Assembly (NCBI RefSeq): GCF_039904985.1 | Contig: NZ_CP157005.1 | Coordinates: forward strand, 2,790,001 to 2,854,000 | Length of the DNA: 64,000 nucleotides | Direction of reading: 5' to 3' | Origin: Methylomonas sp. AM2-LC | GTDB lineage: Bacteria; Pseudomonadota; Gammaproteobacteria; Methylococcales; Methylomonadaceae | In this document: piece after piece, positions 17,767-26,595 of the stretch | How positions within the stretch are numbered: the first letter of the stretch is position 1 | How the letters are laid out: each line of letters opens with the position of its first letter | The notes under the pieces: generated by a model | Told to the model about the DNA's origin: nothing | The model's input: the letters and a program-made list of their open reading frames with translations, nothing else | The model's database searches: none | Position numbers and translations under genes: made by a program

Positions 17767-19779
17767 TTAATGATGATGTGTATCATGTCCGCTTTTGTTG
17801 GGTGCAGCATCTGGGGCGCTGACTACATGAATGGTTTCCATCATGCCGCCGTCTTCGTGTTCCAAAATATGACAGTGATAAACAAAGTCGCCGGCAATAG
17901 CGAAAGGGATTTCCACATCTATCGGGTGTGACTGACAACTACCGTTTTTCCATGACAGATAAGTACCATCGCAACCCTCGTTTCCTGCCAGTAATGGCAC
18001 ATTATCCTGAAGTATGCTCTTTGTAGATAAGCCTGTGTCAGTGCCAGTAATTTCTCCAGGTGTTAACACTCTGAACTTAGTTTGGTGTATATGGAAATTA
18101 TGATCTTCACCCGTTAAATTAACCACTTCCCAATGTTCATATACGGGCATATTACCGCTAGCCAAAGGTAGGCAGATAGAATGTCCCATACCCGTAAATT
18201 CGGTCACATCTTGAAAAGTACCTGGCACGGCATTACCTTTTTCATCGATTAACTCTTGGCCTAAACCAAAATCGTCCGGTGTTGGATAGCCAAAGTAAAT
18301 ACGACGTTTCCAGCCTTTAGGTAATGGCTTGCAGTTAGTATCTGCATTAACAGCAGCATTGGCAGTTGCCAAGTCTTTGGCAATTTGAATGTAATTTAAA
18401 CCGCCTTTGTCATGCTTGTCATCCTGAATGTTAAAAACGGGCGAATGTTTGACAGATTCCTTATTATTAAACGTTACTTGAGCCAATTCCACTGCCGGCC
18501 AGTCGTCTGCATCCAGCCCAGTGGCGTATCCCACCGTTTCCAGCGTAGCATGACTGCCATCACCATTAATAATATTACCTTTGGCATCACGATTTACCAC
18601 CCAAACTTCTGCACGGGAGCTTGGCATCATATGCAACTGAGTAGCGCAGATAGCGGGCGGGCTATCCCATTTGCTACCAGGGCAGGTAACCGGTTTAAAT
18701 TTAGCCCCGCCTATTTGTCTAAAATGACCAAGAGAACTGCCACGACTAGGCGTAACGCTCACGCCATCTATAGATAATAATTGCATCACCATGCCATTAG
18801 GCGGCGTTGAGGTAGATTTATTTTTTTTACTCAATTGCAATTCATAAGTGGCACTACCCGATGCATTGGTAATACGCCAAATTTCACCGGCCGCTTTCAC
18901 GTCTATTATAGGGTTTTTCTGGCCATTTACCGTAAAGTGCCATTTGCCACCCTTAGAGTTTTCGCATTCGCCTGGTGTTGACGAGGGCAAGTCACAAAAG
19001 CCGGGATCTTCCTGATCTTGCATGGAAAAATCACTATTTACTTGCGTATCTTTAAGAATTAAATGGCGTATGGCTAGATTATGCGGCAGTCCTTTTACAT
19101 AATCGCTCACCTGTCCAACCGTAATAATGCCAGAAAGCCCAGCTGAAATTTGGTTTAAAGAAATACCATGCGCATGTGGGTGAAACCAAAACAAACCAGA
19201 CGGGTGGTGCGCGGGCAACGTTATCTGATAATCTGTGGCGTCATTATTTATGGCACCATGAATATGGGAAGATTCATTTATTTTGGGTGCGCCATTTGCC
19301 GAGTTAAAGGTCAATACAAATATATTATCGCCAAACAGTTGATTTGTATCGGTAGGTAAAGGGGCGCTGGGTGACACCAGCATGCCATGTGTATGGATAT
19401 TGGTTGGATTTTGAGCCAAAAACTCTTCGCCATCGTTACTTGATTTATCCGAGTCAGTAATCAATGGTAACTTATTTATAAAATGTACTTTAAGGGTATC
19501 ACCCGCATTCAGTTGCAGTCGTGCGCCCCCATAAGGATTGGTGTTTTGTTTTCCTGCTATACAAGTATCACCAATACTGTATTTCCTTTCGCAAATTTCA
19601 TATACCCAAGCGGTCACATTTGGAATTTCTGCAATTGAAGAGGTTTTGGCTATCATCAATAAATCCAAAACCCTCGTTTTTTTATCACTGCTAAACACTG
19701 GTGGTTCGTGCAGTTCATTTGCCTTGACGTTATTCATAACGCCTATTAATAAAATTGCCAACATCAGCCTATATTTCAT
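17767..19779 (-). CDS. Multicopper oxidase
   Basis: 670 residues, exported (signal peptide about 1-20). All four copper motifs are present: NIHTHG (129-132), FWFHPHAHG (HPHAHG at 200-205), HNFHIH (560-565) and HCHILEHEDGGM (635-646). The last supplies the type 1 site with Met646 as likely axial ligand. The C terminus is His-rich (GHDTHHH). Multicopper oxidases couple one-electron oxidation of metals or phenols to reduction of oxygen to water. An NlpE-like gene downstream and a Fur-box-like site upstream suggest copper or iron oxidation rather than lignin-type substrates. A GGGGG-containing ribosome binding site precedes the ATG. Confidence 0.9.
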   Translation of the reverse strand: MKYRLMLAILLIGVMNNVKANELHEPPVFSSDKKTRVLDLLMIAKTSSIAEIPNVTAWVYEICERKYSIGDTCIAGKQNTNPYGGARLQLNAGDTLKVHFINKLPLITDSDKSSNDGEEFLAQNPTNIHTHGMLVSPSAPLPTDTNQLFGDNIFVLTFNSANGAPKINESSHIHGAINNDATDYQITLPAHHPSGLFWFHPHAHGISLNQISAGLSGIITVGQVSDYVKGLPHNLAIRHLILKDTQVNSDFSMQDQEDPGFCDLPSSTPGECENSKGGKWHFTVNGQKNPIIDVKAAGEIWRITNASGSATYELQLSKKNKSTSTPPNGMVMQLLSIDGVSVTPSRGSSLGHFRQIGGAKFKPVTCPGSKWDSPPAICATQLHMMPSSRAEVWVVNRDAKGNIINGDGSHATLETVGYATGLDADDWPAVELAQVTFNNKESVKHSPVFNIQDDKHDKGGLNYIQIAKDLATANAAVNADTNCKPLPKGWKRRIYFGYPTPDDFGLGQELIDEKGNAVPGTFQDVTEFTGMGHSICLPLASGNMPVYEHWEVVNLTGEDHNFHIHQTKFRVLTPGEITGTDTGLSTKSILQDNVPLLAGNEGCDGTYLSWKNGSCQSHPIDVEIPFAIAGDFVYHCHILEHEDGGMMETIHVVSAPDAAPNKSGHDTHHH

Positions 19780-19822
19780 TGATTAGATCCCCCTCTAATA
19801 TTAATGTAGGCTACATACTAAT

Positions 19823-19841
19823 ACAAATGAGAATCAGTATC
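19823..19841. promoter_or_regulatory. Fur-box-like site
   Basis: ACAAATGAGAATCAGTATC matches the classical 19-bp Fur box at 15 positions, including the AATGAGAATCA core. It lies between the divergent multicopper oxidase and PepSY genes, 44 bases upstream of the oxidase start codon, so iron control of one or both is likely. The match is seen directly; regulation is inferred. Confidence 0.65.
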
Positions 19842-20015
19842 AATTGTACTTAACAATTAAAGTTGCAGTATAAGTTTTGCTGCCGTGTATTGCAGTTAGC
19901 TTAAAAGAAGGAGTTTACAAAATGCTATAATTACCGCCACACAGCCAAGTATTTAGCGTTAACCGAATGCGTTTTGCTATACCAACTGGCATAATTTTAG
20001 AAAGAGAACCTTAAC

Positions 20016-21284
20016 ATGACGCGCAAATATTGGGTGTTGTTGCATCGCTATAGCGGCTTATACATGGCGGCATTTCTGCTTATAGCGGGCTTAACGGGAA
20101 GTATCCTGGCTTTTTATCCGGAATTGGATGCATGGCTAAACCCTGATCGGTATTATGTGGCTGTGCAAGATCAAGCCATGCTGGATAGTTTTAGTCTAAG
20201 AACGCAAGCTCTGGCGCTGGTGCCTCAAGCGCAGATTAATACTGTGACTTTTAAGCTTAAACCAGGACAGGTTTACGAAGCCGCTTTATTACCCAATGAC
20301 GATGCCAATAGTGATGTGTTTGTAGAGTTGCCGTATACCGCTATTCGCTTAAATCCTTATACAGGTAGTTTAATCGAATTAGTTGCTGATCAGGATGAAA
20401 ACTTTTGGCCATTAACCCGCCATACACTGTTAAATTTTATCTATAAGGTACACTTTTCTTTGGCGTTGGGTGAAACTGGGGTTTTGTTATTTGGCATTGC
20501 CGCATTATTTTGGACCATCAATACGTTTGTTGGATTTTACTTAACACTGCCGCTGACCTTGATTGCCAGTGATAAGACACTTACGAATCAACCACAGCCT
20601 GGTTTTTGGCAGCGTTGGGCTAAATCCTGGCAAATAAAATGCTCAGCTTCCCGCTATCGGCTGTATTTTGATTTACATCGCGCGGGTGGTTTGTGGGTTT
20701 GGCTACTGCTGTTGGTGTTTGCCTGGTCAGCCGTATCGTTTAATTTACGCAAACAAGTTTATCAACCTGTGATGAGCGCATTGTTTGATCTGCCGGAACC
20801 GGGAAATTTTCCGCCTATTAGTTTACCTCATCCTAAACCTACACCGGGCTTAGACTGGTCTAAAGCTTATATTATTGCTCAGCAACACATGCTGGAACAA
20901 TCGCAACTTTACGGACTTAAACTCATTGAAGAACAGTCTCTCAGTTATTTACCGGATAAAGGTCTGTTTGCTTACACCGTTAGGAGCGACAAAGACATTA
21001 ATAATAAAGTGTCAGATACCAGTGTTTTTTTTGATGCTGATAGCGGCGATTTTGTGGCTGTATTGCTACCATCAGGACAGAATACCGGCACCACCATCAC
21101 ACGATGGCTGGTCGCTTTACATACCGCTAGTGTTTGGGGATTGCCCTACAAAATTCTGGTTTCTGGGTTTGGACTGGTGGTGGCCATGCTGTCTATTACG
21201 GGTGTTTATATTTGGTGGCAAAAACGCCGCGCCAAACAACATGCTCAAGCGCAGCGCAGAATAAATCACCATAATTCGGGTTGA
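20016..21284 (+). CDS. PepSY-associated membrane protein
   Basis: 422 residues with the four-helix PepSY_TM layout: a first helix at about 13-35 (YSGLYMAAFLLIAGLTGSILAF), then a periplasmic PepSY-like domain, helices near 155 and 230, a second PepSY-like domain, and a last helix near 390. Such proteins accompany siderophore receptors and are proposed ferric-siderophore reductases. The Fur-box-like site upstream fits that role. No TonB-dependent receptor gene is adjacent. An AGAGAAC site precedes the ATG. Confidence 0.85.
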   Translation: MTRKYWVLLHRYSGLYMAAFLLIAGLTGSILAFYPELDAWLNPDRYYVAVQDQAMLDSFSLRTQALALVPQAQINTVTFKLKPGQVYEAALLPNDDANSDVFVELPYTAIRLNPYTGSLIELVADQDENFWPLTRHTLLNFIYKVHFSLALGETGVLLFGIAALFWTINTFVGFYLTLPLTLIASDKTLTNQPQPGFWQRWAKSWQIKCSASRYRLYFDLHRAGGLWVWLLLLVFAWSAVSFNLRKQVYQPVMSALFDLPEPGNFPPISLPHPKPTPGLDWSKAYIIAQQHMLEQSQLYGLKLIEEQSLSYLPDKGLFAYTVRSDKDINNKVSDTSVFFDADSGDFVAVLLPSGQNTGTTITRWLVALHTASVWGLPYKILVSGFGLVVAMLSITGVYIWWQKRRAKQHAQAQRRINHHNSG

Positions 21285-21331
21285 TTAATTGCACGGTTTA
21301 AATCGATGCTGATACACAGCAAACAACCCTT

Positions 21332-21405
21332 TATGTAGGGGAGGGATGCTCTGCCCAAAGCCTCTGCTTAGGATATTTGGGCGTATGCTGTACATCCCCT
21401 ACATA
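21332..21405. repeat. 74-bp nested hairpin between convergent genes
   Basis: Outer arms TATGTAGGGG and CCCCTACATA pair perfectly, and inner arms GCCCAAA and TTTGGGC pair perfectly, giving a two-tier hairpin. It sits between the convergent PepSY and EthD genes, so it may act as a two-way terminator or be a REP-type repeat; I see no second copy in this window. Confidence 0.65.
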
Positions 21406-21446
21406 TGCGTTACTCTGTTAATTTGTGATCTTTTAACTAATTACGA

Positions 21447-21773
21447 CTAAAAATCAAACGTTTCAACTTCAGATATCAAAAACACAGGTGCGCCGCCACT
21501 GGATATTTCAACTGCGTGTGCCGCTGTTTCCTGACCGCCTGGTGAGCTAAGACAGGCTTGCAAATCACCAAGTGATGGAAAATACACTTCGGCAATACGG
21601 TGAAACGATGCCGCTGTTTTATCCGCATTACTGAGAATTAAAGATGCCACAAAACGTGTTTTACCGTCCAGTTTTTCAACGGCCATTGGCACATGCTCTT
21701 CGGCATAACGACGTTCAAAGGTAAGTAAATCAGTTGGAGCTGGGTACATGACAATTAGTTTTACTGCTTTCAT
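21447..21773 (-). CDS. EthD-family protein
   Basis: 108-residue dimeric alpha-beta barrel protein of the EthD type: KLIVMYPAP at the start, then YAEEHVPMAV and the C-terminal APVFLISEVETFDF strand. EthD-like proteins assist oxidative ring or ether breakdown or are small oxygenases; none is clearly defined for this context. It is divergent from a LysR regulator with a palindromic LysR-type site between them, the usual arrangement of a LysR regulator and its target. Confidence 0.82.
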   Translation of the reverse strand: MKAVKLIVMYPAPTDLLTFERRYAEEHVPMAVEKLDGKTRFVASLILSNADKTAASFHRIAEVYFPSLGDLQACLSSPGGQETAAHAVEISSGGAPVFLISEVETFDF

Positions 21774-21858
21774 AGGTTTCTCGAATAGTTAGTTGATAGG
21801 GAGTGCATAGTAAATACCGATTAACAACAATAGTAAAATATCACTTTTCTATGAAATA

Positions 21859-21873
21859 ATAGGTTTTACCTAT
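21859..21873. promoter_or_regulatory. LysR-type operator candidate
   Basis: ATAGGTTTTACCTAT is a 15-bp interrupted palindrome containing the T-N11-A pattern typical of LysR binding sites. It lies 18 bases before the LysR start codon and in the shared region with the divergent EthD gene. A partial second CTAT/ATAG repeat overlaps it upstream. Confidence 0.55.
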
Positions 21874-21891
21874 ACTATACGGATACTTGTT

Positions 21892-22767
21892 ATGGAAATG
21901 CAGCAAATACGATATTTTCTGGCTGTCTGCGATAAAAAAACCTTTACCCGCGCAGCACAATCCGCCTTTGTGGCGCAGCCCTCGTTAACTCAAGCCATCA
22001 AAAAGCTAGAGGAAGAACTGGGAGGCGAGTTATTTAGTCGCGAGCGCAGTGGTTGCCGGTTGACGGCACTGGGTCGCTTAATTGAACCTTCGTTGCGTGA
22101 GATTTTTCGTAGCGCACAATCCATTAAAGCAGAAGCTATCCGCTTTAAACGCTTAAATACTGTCCCTGTGCGTATTGGGGTAATGACCACTATTGCTGCG
22201 CAGCATTTGAGTCCATTCTTCGTGGATTTTCAGCAAGATAATCCGCATATTGAATTGGAATTGATTGTCGATAACGAGGCTAGTTTGTTAAAACAACTGG
22301 ATGAAAATAGTTTGGATTTAGTGATTAGCGCCCCGGTTGTCAAGCCGGGCACGCCTTATCAATATCTAAAGCTATATGAAGAACGCTATGTGGTGGTTTT
22401 CAACGACAAGCATCGCTTCAATCAACTGCAAAGCATCGATCTAGCCACTATTCAGGCAGAACCTTACCTGGATCGCCTGAACTGTGAATTGCGTGAAACA
22501 TTGCGTGGTGTGTGTCTGGATCGACACATTGATCTTTACGCCGCTTATAGAAGTAACAATGAAGAATGGATATTAAGCATGGTGCGTGCCGGTATGGGTG
22601 TGGCATTGGTTCCAGAATTTACTGTGCCTAAACACAGCGAAAAATTGATGTTTCGTTATCTATCTGATCCGGATATTCGTCGTACCATATATGTAATCTA
22701 TCCAGCAAACTTGCCACAAAACACCGAAATATTTAAAGCATTAGAAAGCTTGCGGGTGGGTATTTAA
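21892..22767 (+). CDS. LysR-family transcriptional regulator
   Basis: 291 residues. The N-terminal winged helix (MQQIRYFLAVCDKKTFTRAA, then AQPSLTQAIKKLEEELGG) is typical of LysR, followed by a two-lobed effector domain (about 90-290). It is likely to control itself and the divergent EthD-family gene through the palindrome at 21859-21873. The effector cannot be inferred from sequence. Confidence 0.92.
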   Translation: MEMQQIRYFLAVCDKKTFTRAAQSAFVAQPSLTQAIKKLEEELGGELFSRERSGCRLTALGRLIEPSLREIFRSAQSIKAEAIRFKRLNTVPVRIGVMTTIAAQHLSPFFVDFQQDNPHIELELIVDNEASLLKQLDENSLDLVISAPVVKPGTPYQYLKLYEERYVVVFNDKHRFNQLQSIDLATIQAEPYLDRLNCELRETLRGVCLDRHIDLYAAYRSNNEEWILSMVRAGMGVALVPEFTVPKHSEKLMFRYLSDPDIRRTIYVIYPANLPQNTEIFKALESLRVGI

Positions 22768-22964
22768 GCAAGGCTAAGCAGTGGGGGATGGTCTTTAATT
22801 GCGCGAAATTTTTTATTTAAACGACTTAAGATACGCTGCAAAACTAATTTAAGCTAGTTTAAGGGGAGCAATTCATGCAGTGGTTTAACATGTATGGTTA
22901 ACGTGCTTGATTAAATTGAAACTTTGCCTATAATTGATTTATCCGTTATAAACAGGAGTAAGTT

Positions 22965-23165
22965 ATGCGTAAAGTGACTGCGGTAGAGGCTCAATATCAG
23001 TTTGGTGAATTACTGGAAACAGCGCAACACGAACCGGTGACGATTACCCGGCGTGGACGCTCAATAGCGTGCTTAGTATCGATTAGCGATATGGAAGAGC
23101 TTTTAGAGTTGCGTAAGCAGGGGTTTATCAAAAAAACTGAACCCTTAGATTTGAGCTTTGCATAA
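22965..23165 (+). CDS. Phd/YefM-family antitoxin, no partner seen
   Basis: 66 residues with the Phd/YefM fold: MRKVTAVEAQYQFGELLETA, then VTITRRGRSIACLVSI and a short helical C terminus. It has a good AGGAG ribosome binding site. Antitoxins of this family normally overlap a toxin gene; here no downstream reading frame follows before the hairpin at 23246. It could be a solitary antitoxin, or the toxin may have been lost, possibly during IS30 insertion 450 bp downstream. Confidence 0.8.
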   Translation: MRKVTAVEAQYQFGELLETAQHEPVTITRRGRSIACLVSISDMEELLELRKQGFIKKTEPLDLSFA

Positions 23166-23237
23166 TAAATTGCTTAATTAGTATTGTCAGTGGCTGACAC
23201 ACCTGGCTTAAATGACAAGCCGCTCAAAGGCTACAAG

Positions 23238-23424
23238 CAATAAAAAAGCCCACATAAGTGGGCTTCGTCCGGTTCTGTTTTTATAATTATATATGGACGC
23301 CTGTCATTAGAAACGACAGTTTAATTTCTCGCGTTTATTATTGTTGTTATACCGTTTTCACGGTCGCTCCCTCCCCCGAAAAAATTATGATTCTTTCGAA
23401 CCACAACCACCTTAACTAAGGTGT
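23238..23424 (-). ncRNA. Candidate structured small RNA
   Basis: A transcript of about 185 nt can be bounded on the minus strand by a near-consensus promoter (23429-23457) and a classical terminator (23246-23265 plus T-run). Inside are, in 5' to 3' order: CACCTT-AGTT-AAGGTG at the very 5' end, a GA-rich unpaired stretch, ACCGT-GAAA-ACGGT with a GNRA tetraloop, an 8-bp stem CTGTCGTT/AATGACAG with one G-U pair, then the terminator stem. There is no open reading frame of useful size. I do not recognise a known RNA family. Confidence 0.65.
23246..23265 (-). terminator. Intrinsic terminator of candidate small RNA
   Basis: AAGCCCAC and GTGGGCTT pair perfectly around a 4-base loop. Read on the minus strand, the hairpin is followed by TTTTTTATTG, a full rho-independent terminator. 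On the plus strand it lacks a T-run, so it serves mainly the minus strand. Confidence 0.8.
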
Positions 23425-23428
23425 ACGC

Positions 23429-23457
23429 ATCATATTCCAAAAAAAAACACTTGTCTA
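23429..23457 (-). promoter_or_regulatory. Promoter of candidate small RNA
   Basis: On the minus strand, -35 TAGACA (23457-23452) and -10 TATGAT (23434-23429) each match the sigma-70 consensus at five of six positions and are separated by exactly 17 bp. The predicted start is near 23422-23424, right at the first stem-loop. Confidence 0.65.
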
Positions 23458-23618
23458 CTAAAAGTGCGACAAATTGTCGCGCATAAGCATAACTTATTAT
23501 AATTTAAGGATTTTAATTTACAAAAAATATTGATTTAGGTCAAATTTTCGTAATATGGGTAACCAGTCACGTTCTATGTCGGTTACCTGGTTTTAGGGGG
23601 ATTATTAAAGAATGGGGG

Positions 23619-24847
23619 GGTGAGTTCAACTGGTCATTGCAACGCATTCGTTTAGTTTATCACCAGGCATCATGTAGCCCAGTGTTTTTCTAGGTCTCGT
23701 ATTAAGCTTTAAAGCAATCTCATCTAGGTCTTGCTGACTATAACCGCTTAAATCGGTCCCTTTGGGAAAATATTGTCTTAATAATCGGTTTGTATTTTCA
23801 TTGGTTCCTCGCTGCCAAGGGCTTCTTGGATCGCAAAAATACATTGCCACATCGGTGGCTACAGTAAATCTTTTATGTTGAGCTAATTCAGTACCACGAT
23901 CCCATGTCAACGAAGCCATTAAGCCGGAAGGAAGTTGCTGTACCTGACGAATTAATGCATTCACAACATTCGTCGTATCTTTGCCATCAACTTGAACCAG
24001 CAACACAAATCGTGACCGACGTTCAACTAGAGTAGCAATATGGCTGTTTTTAGACCCCGTAATCAGATCACCTTCCCAATGCCCAGGTATTGCACGATCC
24101 TCAACCTCTGCAGGTCGATCTTTTATCGATACCGCATCAATAATTTGCCCTCTTGGCTGGCCTTCAGTTGTTGATGCCTTACCTCGCCGCATCATTCGTT
24201 TCGATCGTAGATGTCCGATTAATTCCTTTTTCAAAACGCCGCGTGCTTGAATATACAGGCTTTTATAGATTGTTTCATGTGAGACATGCATATTGATATC
24301 GTTTGGATATTCATGTTTAAGCCAGCCAGCAATTTGCTCAGGAGACCAATCGAAACCGAGTTTAGTTGCCACCATGATTTGTAGTTGAGAATGTGTAGCC
24401 AGTCGACAGGGCTTAGGTCGCTGTGCTTGATCCCATGCTTTTGAATCAGCTTCGATTGCTCGATATTGATCTTTATTACCATTACGGGCAATTTCACGGC
24501 AGATAGTAGAGGGTGATCTTGCTAGTTTTGATGCAATCTGTCGCATTGATTCACCAGCCGCCAGTCCTCGCGATATTTCTTCGCGCTCAACTAGACTCAG
24601 TGACCTAGCCGATCTTGAGCGAGTTGCAGGAATAATTCCACCATGAGCGGATAAAACAGTATGCACGGATCCAGCATGCTTACCAAGGGCACGACCTATC
24701 TCACTGAGTGATTGTCCTAATTTCCATCTTTGCCACAACTCAACCTTTTGAGCTGCGGATAAACCGGGTCGACCTTTCTGTGCCATTGATTCACCTCTGT
24801 TAATAATATTAAATCAGATAGTGTTGCAATGACCAGTTGAACTCACC
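23619..24847 (-). mobile_element. Intact IS30-family insertion sequence
   Basis: 1229-bp element bounded by perfect 25-bp inverted repeats: the left end starts GGTGAGTTCAACTGG (23619-23643) and the right end is its reverse complement (24823-24847). It has one transposase gene on the minus strand. The transposase stop codon lies inside the left inverted repeat. GG on both outer sides could be a 2-bp target duplication. It is inserted between the small-RNA region and rpe. Confidence 0.93.
23626..24786 (-). CDS. IS30-family transposase
   Basis: 386 residues. It has an N-terminal pair of helix-turn-helix domains (about 1-60 and 65-120, the second with RQIASKLARSPSTICREI) and a C-terminal DDE integrase core. 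The catalytic residues are Asp in GHWEGDLITG (about 236), Asp in LTWDRGTE (about 299) and Glu in GTNENTNRLLR (about 334). No frameshift or stop interrupts it, so the element may be active. An AGAGGTGA site precedes the ATG. Confidence 0.95.
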   Translation of the reverse strand: MAQKGRPGLSAAQKVELWQRWKLGQSLSEIGRALGKHAGSVHTVLSAHGGIIPATRSRSARSLSLVEREEISRGLAAGESMRQIASKLARSPSTICREIARNGNKDQYRAIEADSKAWDQAQRPKPCRLATHSQLQIMVATKLGFDWSPEQIAGWLKHEYPNDINMHVSHETIYKSLYIQARGVLKKELIGHLRSKRMMRRGKASTTEGQPRGQIIDAVSIKDRPAEVEDRAIPGHWEGDLITGSKNSHIATLVERRSRFVLLVQVDGKDTTNVVNALIRQVQQLPSGLMASLTWDRGTELAQHKRFTVATDVAMYFCDPRSPWQRGTNENTNRLLRQYFPKGTDLSGYSQQDLDEIALKLNTRPRKTLGYMMPGDKLNECVAMTS

Positions 24848-24896
24848 GGATGGTATTTAGGGCAACACACAGATGGCTGTGTTCTTAAACGCGAGT

Positions 24897-24929
24897 ACTC
24901 GGCTGTTTGTGGAGTAAAAACAGCCGAGT
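24897..24929 (-). terminator. Hairpin downstream of rpe
   Basis: A perfect 12-bp stem, ACTCGGCTGTTT with AAACAGCCGAGT, sits 17 bases beyond the rpe stop and 50 bases from the insertion sequence. It lacks a T-run on the minus strand but is strong enough to be a transcript end. A smaller hairpin ACACAG/CTGTGT lies just beyond it. Confidence 0.55.
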
Positions 24930-24945
24930 GTGGTGATATTGCTTA

Positions 24946-25617
24946 TTATTTAGCTTTGGCTAATTCAGCGCGCATTTCATCAATGACTTTTTTGTAATCG
25001 GGTTTGCTGAAAATGGCCGAGCCAGCCACGAAAGTATCAGCACCCGCTTCTTTGATTTCACGAATGTTGTCAGTTTTAACGCCACCGTCTATTTCTAGAC
25101 GAATGTTAAGGCCACTGGCATCTATACGATTTCTGACTTGACGCAATTTTTCCAATGAAGAAGGAATAAAGGATTGACCACCAAAACCAGGGTTAACTGA
25201 CATTAACAAAATCATGTCCAGTTTATCCATTACATAATCTAAATAATGCAAAGGTGTACCTGGGTTGAAAACCAGACCGGCTTTACAGCCGTTGTCTTTA
25301 ATCAATTGCAGGGTACGGTCTATGTGTACAGACGCTTCTGGATGGAAAGTAATGTATGTGGCACCTGCTTTGGCAAAATCAGGAATAATGCGATCAACAG
25401 GTTCTACCATTAAATGTACATCAATAGGTGCAGTAATGCCGTGTTTACGTAAGGCTTCGCATACTAGGGGCCCTATAGTCAGATTAGGCACAAAATGGTT
25501 GTCCATTACATCGAAATGCACAATGTCGGCACCCGCATTTAAAACATTTACCACTTCTTCACCTAAACGTGCAAAATCAGCGGAAAGAATAGAAGGGGCA
25601 ATTAAATTATCGGCCAT
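24946..25617 (-). CDS. rpe: Ribulose-phosphate 3-epimerase
   Basis: 223 residues, full length for a TIM-barrel pentose-phosphate epimerase interconverting ribulose 5-phosphate and xylulose 5-phosphate. Signatures include [24 protein letters not shown] (metal-binding Asp region), [20 protein letters not shown] (phosphate loop) and EIDGGV near the second metal Asp. GAGAGGA precedes the ATG. In a methylotroph it would serve the ribulose monophosphate cycle, but it is also a housekeeping gene in most bacteria. Confidence 0.96.
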   Translation of the reverse strand: MADNLIAPSILSADFARLGEEVVNVLNAGADIVHFDVMDNHFVPNLTIGPLVCEALRKHGITAPIDVHLMVEPVDRIIPDFAKAGATYITFHPEASVHIDRTLQLIKDNGCKAGLVFNPGTPLHYLDYVMDKLDMILLMSVNPGFGGQSFIPSSLEKLRQVRNRIDASGLNIRLEIDGGVKTDNIREIKEAGADTFVAGSAIFSKPDYKKVIDEMRAELAKAK

Positions 25618-25856
25618 TTTGTGATCCTCTCAAAGTAGGGTTAAAAACAGCTATTATAGCCTGTTTCTGATAAATGCTTAATAGGCAAATTAACAATTAC
25701 ATCCTCAGTGACGCATCTAAATTGAATGTTGAATCAAGCAAAGTGGCCATTATATTAATTGTTTATGATGCTGTTTTTTATTGAGCATAACATTTACTAA
25801 ACCGACTGTCTTAATCTATATAATGGTGATATATTTTATCGTTAAAGAGAATTTTT

Positions 25857-26417
25857 ATGGCCGCAACCCAATCTACCATGTTGCCTTTAGGCACATTGGC
25901 ACCCGATTTTTATTTACCCGATACCATTAGCGGTAATGCATTTAATTTGCAGGATTTACGCGGAGAGCAGGGCACCTTAATCTTGTTTATCTGTAACCAT
26001 TGTCCTTTTGTGCTGCATGTTAAAACGCAGTTAATCGCTATCGCTCAACACTATGCACCGCTAGGGATTAGCAGTATTGCCATCAGTGCCAATGATATAA
26101 TCAATTACCCACAAGATGCGCCGCATAAAATGCACGCCATGATGGCTGACTGGGGCAATCCGTTTGCAGCTTATTTATATGATGAAACACAGCAAGTGGC
26201 TAAAGCTTATCAAGCGGCATGCACACCGGATTTTTATTTATTTGATAAAAACCTGCGTTGCGTCTATCGTGGGCGGTTAGATGCCGCCACACCAAGCAAT
26301 CAAGAGGTGAGTGACGGGGCAGATTTAAGGGTGGCAATGCAGGCGTTATTGGCAGGAGAAAATGCTCCCCAACAACAAATCCCCAGTATAGGCTGTAATA
26401 TCAAATGGAAGGCGTAA
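25857..26417 (+). CDS. Thioredoxin-fold peroxiredoxin-like protein
   Basis: 186 residues, AhpC/TSA-like thioredoxin fold without a signal peptide. FICNHCPFV has Cys46 and Cys49, a CxxC variant typical of the small cytoplasmic thioredoxin-like family. APDFYLPDTISGNAFNLQDL at the start is the usual redoxin entry strand. Reductase or peroxidase activity is likely; the substrate is unknown. AGAGA precedes the ATG. Confidence 0.82.
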   Translation: MAATQSTMLPLGTLAPDFYLPDTISGNAFNLQDLRGEQGTLILFICNHCPFVLHVKTQLIAIAQHYAPLGISSIAISANDIINYPQDAPHKMHAMMADWGNPFAAYLYDETQQVAKAYQAACTPDFYLFDKNLRCVYRGRLDAATPSNQEVSDGADLRVAMQALLAGENAPQQQIPSIGCNIKWKA

Positions 26418-26595
26418 GTGAGTTAATGCGGTTAGTGTCGAACGTTTTCAAATTTTTGTGGTCTTATAAATCAGCCAAGCCGAAGGTATACGGTGCGCAT
26501 CTGGTGCATAAGCTAAACATTGAGACAACTTCTCTCATTTACGTACATTGATTTTAAATCACTGAATAAAGACAATAATTGCTATCTGGATAGAT

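Noticed and set aside
22874..22900. Seven-codon frame with a good ribosome binding site before the Phd gene
   Set aside because: Too short to support as a gene or leader peptide and no attenuator-like stems follow.
23626..25617. IS30 as part of a composite transposon with rpe
   Set aside because: Only one insertion sequence copy is present and rpe is a housekeeping gene with its own terminator.
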